From contig CAKQJZ010000065.1 of NCBI GenBank assembly GCA_934247875.1, positions 1 to 11,023 of the forward strand: a stretch of 11,023 nucleotides of DNA, in the 5' to 3' direction. The position numbers were made by a program, and so were the translations under genes. Shown here one piece after another: positions 6,795 through 11,023 of this stretch. The notes beneath the pieces were generated by a model that was given only the letters and a program-made list of their open reading frames with translations, did not search any database and had not been told where the DNA came from. This stretch comes from an uncultured Spirochaetales bacterium (GTDB lineage Bacteria > Spirochaetota > Spirochaetia > Sphaerochaetales > Sphaerochaetaceae). The first letter of the stretch is position 1, and each line of letters starts with the position of its first letter.

Positions 6795-8174
6795 ATGAAA
6801 GAAGAAGAAATAAGATCAATCAAAGAGAAACAGAGAGTGTTCTTCGAGAGAGGAAACACATTAGATATAGATTTCAGGATCCAGAGCTTAAAAAAGCTCT
6901 ATAAGGCAATTGAAGAGAAAGAAGAAGAGCTAGAGAAAGCACTTAAGCTTGATTTAGGAAAGAGCAAAGCTGAGGCAGATATGTGCGAGATCAGACTGAC
7001 TCTTTCTGAGATAACTTGGCAGCTCAAGCATATAAAGAAGAATGCTAAGCGACATAAAGTAAGAACACCGCTTTCGCAGTTCATGGCCACTTCGTATCGC
7101 TACCCTTCCCCATATGGCAATACGCTGATAATGAGCCCCTGGAACTATCCGCTACTGCTTACTCTTGAGCCACTTGCTGATGCAATAGCTGCAGGCAACA
7201 CAGCAATAATCAAACCAAGTGCTTATTCTTATTACACAAGCGAAGCAATCAGAGCACTTATTAGTGCTATATTCCCAGAAGATTATGTTGCTGTAGTTAC
7301 AGGCGGAAGAGAAGAGAATAAAGCACTTCTATCACTGAACTTTGATTACATCTTCTTCACAGGAAGCAAAGCTGTTGGAAAAGAAGTCATGAAAAGCGCA
7401 AGTGCACATCTGACACCTGTTACATTGGAGCTTGGCGGCAAGAGCCCTGTAATAGTAACAGAGAGTGCAGATATCAAGCTTGCAGCTAGGCGCATAGTCT
7501 TCGGCAAGTACCTAAACGCTGGGCAGACATGCGTTGCACCTGACTATATCTTATGCTCGCATAGAGTCAAGACAGAGTTCATAAGAGAAGTTATAAAGGA
7601 AATCGAGAGACAGTTCTCTAAAGATCCGCTCTCAAATGAAGATTATGGAAAGATAATCAATGAAAAGCACTTTGATAGATTGATAAAGCTCATCAATCCA
7701 AATAAAGTCGCAGCAGGTGGACGATACGATAGAAGCACACTCAAAATCGAGCCCACAGTGCTTGATGGAGCATTGCTCAAAGACAGCGTAATGAAGGAAG
7801 AGATCTTCGGCCCTATTATGCCTGTTCTTGAATACTACACAATCGAGGATGCTATAAAGACTATAAAATCATTTGAGCACCCGCTTGCGCTATACATATT
7901 CAGCAGCAAAAAGAGCGAGATCAGGCGCGTAGAAAGTGAAATAGGATTCGGTGGCGGCTGCATCAATGATACTATCATCCACTTAGCAACTTCTGAGATG
8001 GGCTTTGGAGGCTTCAGAGAAAGCGGTATGGGATCATACCATGGCAAAGCAGGCTTCGACACATTCTCTCACTACAAGAGCATAGTCGATAAGAAGACTC
8101 TCATAGACCTTCCTATGCGCTATATGCCATATACTAAATTCAATCAGAAGCTTATAAGGTTCTTCCTGAAATAA
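6795..8174 (+). CDS. Aldehyde dehydrogenase, class-3/fatty-aldehyde-like
   Basis: This enzyme oxidises an aldehyde to its carboxylate with NAD(P)+. The 459 residues from the ATG at 6795 match the short class-3 group (ALDH3, YwdH/AlkH-like). The catalytic parts are present: SPWNYP (114-119, N117 in the oxyanion hole), K140 in IIKPS, FTGSKAVG (188-195), the general base E212 in LELGGKSP, nucleophile C246 in NAGQTC, and EEIFGP (335-340). The C-terminus, RYMPYTKFNQKLIRFFLK, is basic and hydrophobic, as in relatives that act on long-chain aldehydes. A membrane contact is inferred, not shown. The frame stays open for 31 codons upstream inside the dehydrogenase gene. I chose 6795 because it sits one base after that stop (TAATATG), gives the family length and avoids a long overlap. 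Translation is probably coupled, as no good ribosome site is seen. Confidence 0.93.
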   Translation: MKEEEIRSIKEKQRVFFERGNTLDIDFRIQSLKKLYKAIEEKEEELEKALKLDLGKSKAEADMCEIRLTLSEITWQLKHIKKNAKRHKVRTPLSQFMATSYRYPSPYGNTLIMSPWNYPLLLTLEPLADAIAAGNTAIIKPSAYSYYTSEAIRALISAIFPEDYVAVVTGGREENKALLSLNFDYIFFTGSKAVGKEVMKSASAHLTPVTLELGGKSPVIVTESADIKLAARRIVFGKYLNAGQTCVAPDYILCSHRVKTEFIREVIKEIERQFSKDPLSNEDYGKIINEKHFDRLIKLINPNKVAAGGRYDRSTLKIEPTVLDGALLKDSVMKEEIFGPIMPVLEYYTIEDAIKTIKSFEHPLALYIFSSKKSEIRRVESEIGFGGGCINDTIIHLATSEMGFGGFRESGMGSYHGKAGFDTFSHYKSIVDKKTLIDLPMRYMPYTKFNQKLIRFFLK

Positions 8175-8186
8175 CTCTCGCTGATT

Positions 8187-8219
8187 TTGCAAATTGCTTT
8201 TTTATGCTAAATTCATAAT
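8187..8219 (+). promoter_or_regulatory. Possible promoter abutting the cca start codon
   Basis: TTGCAA (8187-8192) and TAAATT (8208-8213, with an extended -10 TG at 8205-8206) are 15 bases apart. A second -10-like box, CATAAT (8214-8219), touches the ATG. In either reading RNA would begin at or within the start codon, and no Shine-Dalgarno exists. The boxes are imperfect, and the gene may also be read from the dehydrogenase promoter, since no terminator is visible in the 45-base gap. Confidence 0.3.
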
Positions 8220-9572
8220 ATGCACTACGAGGTTCCAGAAAAACTCAGAGAAATAGCTTCAATATTCAAAGATAATGGCTTCTCGCTCTATCTTGTAGGC
8301 GGAGCTGTCAGAGATTATATTCTGGGCTTTGCCAATCACGACTATGATTTCACAACAGATGCCAATCCTTATGAAATCAAGAAGATGTTCAAACGCACGA
8401 TAGATACAGGCATAAAGCATGGAACAGTCACAGTGCTCTATAAAGGCGAGAGCTATGAGATCACTACATTCCGCGCCGACGGTGAGTACCACGATGGCAG
8501 GCATCCAGATAGCGTCGAGTTCATCAGAAACATCGATGAAGACCTTAAGCGCCGTGATTTCACAATCAATGCACTTGCAGTAAATCTTGATAATGGAAAC
8601 ATCATAGATAACCACAATGGCCTTGCTGACCTCGAAAAAAGGAAGATCAGAGCAATCGGAGTTGCAGAAGAGAGATTCCTTGAAGATGGGCTTAGGCTTA
8701 TGAGAGCTTGCCGCTTTGCATCCAAACTCGATTTCGATATCGAAGAGAGCACTAAGAATGCTATGGCAAAGCTCTATAAGAATATTGAGAATGTATCTAA
8801 AGAAAGAGTCAAAGAAGAACTATTCAGATTGATCGATGGCAAAGCTCCGAGAAGAGGCTTAGAAGCTATGCGAGAGACTAAGATTATGGATATCGTTCTT
8901 CCTGAGCTTTCACGCTGCTATGGCGTTATGCAAGGTGGATACCATAGTGAAGATGTATACACTCACTCACTTTTAGCGCTCGAATATGCTACAGCTCATA
9001 ACTATGAGATAAACCTCAAAGTCGCTGCATTATTCCATGACCTTGGAAAGCCAGATGCGCTCAAAGAAGGACAAGAGAGAAATACATTCTATAGCCACGA
9101 TATCAAAGGCGAAGCTATTGCTAAAGAAATCCTTGATAGACTTAAAGCATCGAACGCTGAGAAATATGAGATTTCGCACCTTGTGAGAGAGCATATGTTC
9201 TCATACAGCCCTGATTGGTCTGATGGCGCTGTAAGAAGATTCATCAATAGAGTTGGCAGAGAATACATAGATAAGCTCTTTCTTCTGCGTGATGCAGATA
9301 GAGCTGCAACGCTAGGACCAATGCCAGACGGAAGCGCATTCGATAGAGAACTCAAAGAGAGAGTTGAAAAGCTCCTTGAGACTAAGCAAGCACTCTCTCT
9401 TAAAGACCTTGCAATAAGAGGAGAAGATCTGATGGCTATTGGAATCAAAGGGCCTATGCTTGGAAAGACTCTGAACTATCTGCTTTCTCTGGTTATTGAA
9501 GATCCTGAGAAGAATCAGAGGGAGACTCTGCTTTCTCTTTCTGAGTGTTACGCTCAATGCCAAGAGAAATAA
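8220..9572 (+). CDS. cca: tRNA nucleotidyltransferase with HD domain
   Basis: This is a class II nucleotidyltransferase that builds or repairs the 3' CCA of tRNAs from CTP and ATP without a template. In the 450 residues, LVGGAVRD (25-32) starts the head domain, and D41 and D43 (DYDFTTD) are the catalytic metal ligands. RRDFTINALA (111-120) and EDGLRLMRACRFA (155-167) are the nucleotide-recognition and RNA-binding motifs. The C-terminal half has an HD phosphohydrolase domain (H249, H273-D274, H293, D358), which may trim cyclic phosphates. Whether it adds full CCA, or only CC or A as in split systems, cannot be decided here; poly(A) polymerase is a less likely alternative. The ATG is the only sensible start (stop at 8208-8210, next Met at residue 56). 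It lacks a Shine-Dalgarno. The last 80 bases overlap the end of convergent rnc. Confidence 0.94.
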   Translation: MHYEVPEKLREIASIFKDNGFSLYLVGGAVRDYILGFANHDYDFTTDANPYEIKKMFKRTIDTGIKHGTVTVLYKGESYEITTFRADGEYHDGRHPDSVEFIRNIDEDLKRRDFTINALAVNLDNGNIIDNHNGLADLEKRKIRAIGVAEERFLEDGLRLMRACRFASKLDFDIEESTKNAMAKLYKNIENVSKERVKEELFRLIDGKAPRRGLEAMRETKIMDIVLPELSRCYGVMQGGYHSEDVYTHSLLALEYATAHNYEINLKVAALFHDLGKPDALKEGQERNTFYSHDIKGEAIAKEILDRLKASNAEKYEISHLVREHMFSYSPDWSDGAVRRFINRVGREYIDKLFLLRDADRAATLGPMPDGSAFDRELKERVEKLLETKQALSLKDLAIRGEDLMAIGIKGPMLGKTLNYLLSLVIEDPEKNQRETLLSLSECYAQCQEK

Positions 9573-10287
9573 GCGCAAGCTTAGCAGCTGCTTGTTCAGC
9601 GGCTTTCTTATTCTTACCTTCAGCTGGTCCATATGTCTTATTTCCAAGAGAGACTTTAACAGTAAAGACCTGCTCATGATCAGGGCCAGACTGGCTTACA
9701 AGCTGATATAGTGGGACTTTGCCCTTCTTCTTCTGGTAATAAACCTGAAGCTCAGTCTTGTAATCCTTATAAGAAAGCTGATTCTTCTGAAGCTTAGTAA
9801 CCTGTTCAGGAATGAATGAAAGGATGAAATCACGTGCTGCGTCAAAGCCTTGGTCTAGATATAGCGCTGCAATAACAGCTTCCATAGCGTCTGCATTGAT
9901 TGCTTTCTTGCGTTTGCCGCCCTGGATCTTCTCACCTCTGCCAACTAATAAGTAGCGCTCAAAGTCCATTCTTGATGCAACTTCAGAGAGAGACTCTTCT
10001 GAGACTACAACAGCTTTGATCTTAGAGAAATCACCTTCATGGAATTTATGGTAAAAAGAAAATAGGTATTCTGCTGTCACTAAACCTAGGACAGAATCAC
10101 CTAAAAACTCAAGGCGTTCGTTGTTATCAACCTCGCCTTTGCACTCGTTAGCATAGCTTGTGTGAGTGAAGGCAAGATTCAAAAGCCTTAAGTCCTGAAA
10201 TTTTAGATTGTTATCCTTAAGGAAACAAAGAAGCTCCCTCTCACGGTCTTCTGTGATAAAGGGAGCCTTAGACTGATATGGAAGCAA
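9493..10287 (-). CDS. rnc: Ribonuclease III
   Basis: This cytoplasmic endonuclease cuts double-stranded RNA, processing rRNA precursors and some mRNAs. In the 264 residues, the catalytic domain holds NERLEFLGDSVL (56-67: E57, E60, D64) and DAMEAVIAALYLDQG (133-147: D133, E136), the complete acidic metal site. The double-stranded-RNA-binding domain covers about 172-243, ending NKKAAEQAAAKLALISLG. A polar 20-residue tail follows and is encoded opposite the end of cca. The start is TTG (10285-10287), immediately after and in frame with the acpP stop. No other start lies before the conserved region. An AAGGA box inside acpP is about ten bases upstream, and coupling is likely. Placement after acpP is common in bacteria. 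No terminator is visible after the stop, so the transcript should continue antisense to cca. Confidence 0.96.
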   Translation of the reverse strand: MLPYQSKAPFITEDRERELLCFLKDNNLKFQDLRLLNLAFTHTSYANECKGEVDNNERLEFLGDSVLGLVTAEYLFSFYHKFHEGDFSKIKAVVVSEESLSEVASRMDFERYLLVGRGEKIQGGKRKKAINADAMEAVIAALYLDQGFDAARDFILSFIPEQVTKLQKNQLSYKDYKTELQVYYQKKKGKVPLYQLVSQSGPDHEQVFTVKVSLGNKTYGPAEGKNKKAAEQAAAKLALISLGIERNTQKEKAESPSDSSQDLQ

Positions 10288-10530
10288 TTAGTTCAGTTCC
10301 TTAACAAGATACTTAACAGCATCCCCAATTGTCTCGAACTCTGTTGCCATGTCGTCAGAGATAGTAATGCCTGTCTCTTCCTCGATAGCATAAACAAGCT
10401 CATAAGTATCTAGGCTGTCTGCGCCAAGATCCTTTCTGAGAGATGCATCCATTGTAACTTTAGCAGGATCAACAGATAGCTTCTCTACTACTAAGTCCTT
10501 TACTTTCTTAAAAACTTCATTCTCAGTCAT
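10288..10530 (-). CDS. acpP: Acyl carrier protein
   Basis: This 80-residue acidic protein carries growing acyl chains in type II fatty acid synthesis. The phosphopantetheine site is S39 in LGADSLDTYEL (35-45), and the overall pattern of four short helices and the length are standard. It lies between rpmF (seven-base gap, with an AGGAG box overlapping the rpmF stop at a spacing of about ten) and rnc, which starts on the very next codon after the TAA. The rpmF-acpP neighbourhood, linking ribosome and lipid synthesis, is common in bacteria, but the usual plsX and fab genes are not in this window. Nothing in the protein looks abnormal. Confidence 0.98.
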   Translation of the reverse strand: MTENEVFKKVKDLVVEKLSVDPAKVTMDASLRKDLGADSLDTYELVYAIEEETGITISDDMATEFETIGDAVKYLVKELN

Positions 10531-10537
10531 CTTAAGT

Positions 10538-10723
10538 CTACTCCTCGTCTTTTACGATAACAGGCTTACCAGCATAATAGCCACATTTTGGGCATACGCG
10601 GTGTGAAGGAATCAGGTTACCACATGTCTGGCATGCAACCAGATTTGGAGCTGAGAGCTTCATGTTAGCATGCTTTCTAGAAGCAGCTTTAGACTTTGAT
10701 GTTTTATACTTAGGAGTTGCCAT
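10538..10723 (-). CDS. rpmF: 50S ribosomal protein L32, zinc-binding form
   Basis: This 61-residue basic component of the large ribosomal subunit begins MATPKYKTSKSKAASRKHAN, a typical L32 start. It has a zinc ribbon at C31, C34, C44 and C47 (CQTCG, then CPKCG), so it is the zinc-dependent form rather than the Cys-less form. The acidic ending VKDEE is a little unusual for L32 but harmless. It is the first gene of the rpmF-acpP-rnc unit. A GAGAGG ribosome site (10731-10736) lies seven bases before the ATG, downstream of a strong promoter. The DUF177/YceD gene that often precedes rpmF is absent: the upstream stretch has no open frame of useful length. Confidence 0.98.
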   Translation of the reverse strand: MATPKYKTSKSKAASRKHANMKLSAPNLVACQTCGNLIPSHRVCPKCGYYAGKPVIVKDEE

Positions 10724-10765
10724 TTTTATTCCTCTCTATTTATATTCATCTTTCGACGGTTTTCA

Positions 10766-10794
10766 AGTTTACCAAAAGTGTCTTAGAGCGTCAA
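10766..10794 (-). promoter_or_regulatory. Main promoter of rpmF-acpP-rnc
   Basis: On the minus strand, TTGACG (10789-10794) and TAAACT (10766-10771) are separated by exactly 17 bases, the best sigma-70 match in the window. The RNA start is expected near 10759, giving a leader of about 36 bases with the GAGAGG ribosome site. This fits constitutive, growth-linked expression of a ribosomal protein. Confidence 0.75.
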
Positions 10795-10815
10795 CACAAT
10801 TTGCTAAGCCATCTG

Positions 10816-10845
10816 AAGATAGTCCATAAATAACCTCTTAGTCAA
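10816..10845 (-). promoter_or_regulatory. Possible second, upstream rpmF promoter
   Basis: TTGACT (10840-10845) and TATCTT (10816-10821) are separated by 18 bases on the minus strand, about 50 bases upstream of the main promoter. The -35 is good and the -10 weak. It could add a longer transcript, but AT-rich DNA gives such matches by chance. Confidence 0.3.
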
Positions 10846-10979
10846 GCCAATTTCAGAAACATGCAAAAGCCTTGTCGTTCAGTATTGATTATTTTTTACA
10901 CATTTTAAATCAGTGTCAGAATAAATGCAATACTAGACCTTGACACCTAGTCGTTACGCATGAAAACCCACCCCTAAAA

Positions 10980-11015
10980 AAGATTTTTGAAAAGTTTTTA
11001 AGATTTTTCTTGACT
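10980..11015 (+). promoter_or_regulatory. Phased T-tracts plus -35 box, promoter cut by window end
   Basis: AAGATTTTT occurs at 10980-10988 and again at 11000-11008, exactly 20 bases apart, with AAAGTTTTT (10991-10999) between. The T5 runs thus start at 10984, 10995 and 11004, about one helical turn apart, which is expected to bend DNA. TTGACT at 11010-11015 follows at once, so the tracts occupy the UP-element position of a plus-strand promoter. The matching -10 would lie near 11033, outside the window. Confidence 0.4.
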
Positions 11016-11023
11016 TGTATATT

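Larger units (their letters stand above)
10724..11023. other. Gene-free region upstream of rpmF
   Basis: These 300 AT-rich bases contain no reading frame of useful length on either strand. The part next to rpmF holds its leader and promoters. Further out is an imperfect ACTAG/CTAGT inverted repeat (10932-10951). At the far end, three T5 tracts lie about ten bases apart, followed by a -35-like TTGACT (11010-11015) pointing right. It appears to be a divergent promoter region between rpmF and a gene or RNA beyond the window. Confidence 0.6.

Noticed and set aside
6421..6859. Two overlapping minus-strand open frames of 130-140 codons inside the dehydrogenase genes
   Set aside because: They are Ser/Phe-rich antisense translations of Lys/Glu-rich helices in real genes, with no ribosome sites.
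9312..9677. A 121-codon minus-strand frame across the cca/rnc junction
   Set aside because: It runs out of frame with rnc and antisense to cca, shows no recognisable domain, and both real genes in these bases have conserved motifs.
10804..10827. Seven-codon frame (MDYLQMA) with an AGAGG box upstream of rpmF on the minus strand
   Set aside because: It lies upstream of the main promoter and is too short to separate from chance. It would matter only if the weaker upstream promoter is used.
10932..10951. ACTAG/CTAGT inverted repeat as a terminator or operator
   Set aside because: The stem is only five to six pairs with no T-run, and no regulator or transcript end can be tied to it.

Overview
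The window is about 11 kb of compact, moderately AT-rich bacterial chromosome holding ten confident protein genes. No mobile element, CRISPR array, tRNA or rRNA gene was recognised. The best guess for the host is a spirochaete, probably host-associated. The hints are a long eukaryote-like isoleucyl-tRNA synthetase, a lipoprotein, and rpmF-acpP-rnc lying together. This is family-level reasoning, not a database match, and I hold it with moderate confidence.

Left part, minus strand (about 5477 down to 223): a tight four-gene operon, ileS - unknown lipoprotein - FmdB-type zinc ribbon - trpS. It starts at a good sigma-70-type promoter (5496-5524) and ends at a hairpin terminator just past trpS (179-217). 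The first three genes overlap at start and stop codons (ATGA, then TAATG), so translation is probably coupled. TrpRS carries the cysteine pattern of the iron-sulfur TrpRS described from Thermotoga. IleRS is the type without the C-terminal zinc finger. Positions 1-178 hold no confident gene, but contain a perfect inverted repeat near the edge and a possible 26-residue ORF.

Middle, plus strand (5591-9572): an iron-type alcohol dehydrogenase and a class-3-like aldehyde dehydrogenase are separated by one base and probably act on the same alcohol/aldehyde/acid series. They are followed by a class II tRNA nucleotidyltransferase (cca) with an HD domain. Both independent starts (5591 and 8220) lack a Shine-Dalgarno sequence and have -10-like boxes nearly touching the ATG, suggesting leaderless mRNAs. 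The minus-strand genes have ordinary ribosome binding sites.

Right part, minus strand (10723 down to 9493): rpmF - acpP - rnc (ribosomal protein L32, acyl carrier protein, RNase III), driven by a strong promoter at 10766-10794. rnc begins with TTG directly after, and in frame with, the acpP stop codon. Its last 80 bases overlap the end of the convergent cca gene, with no terminator visible between them. The two mRNAs should therefore be complementary at their 3' ends and could form double-stranded RNA, the substrate of RNase III. The last 300 bases are a promoter region. They hold phased T-tracts upstream of a -35-like box that points out of the window.

Most of the genes serve translation: charging (ileS, trpS), tRNA 3'-end synthesis or repair (cca), RNA processing (rnc) and the ribosome (rpmF). 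No clearly new multi-gene system is visible. The oddities with most promise are the cca/rnc overlap, the iron-sulfur TrpRS, the putative leaderless starts and the lipoprotein embedded between two tRNA synthetases.
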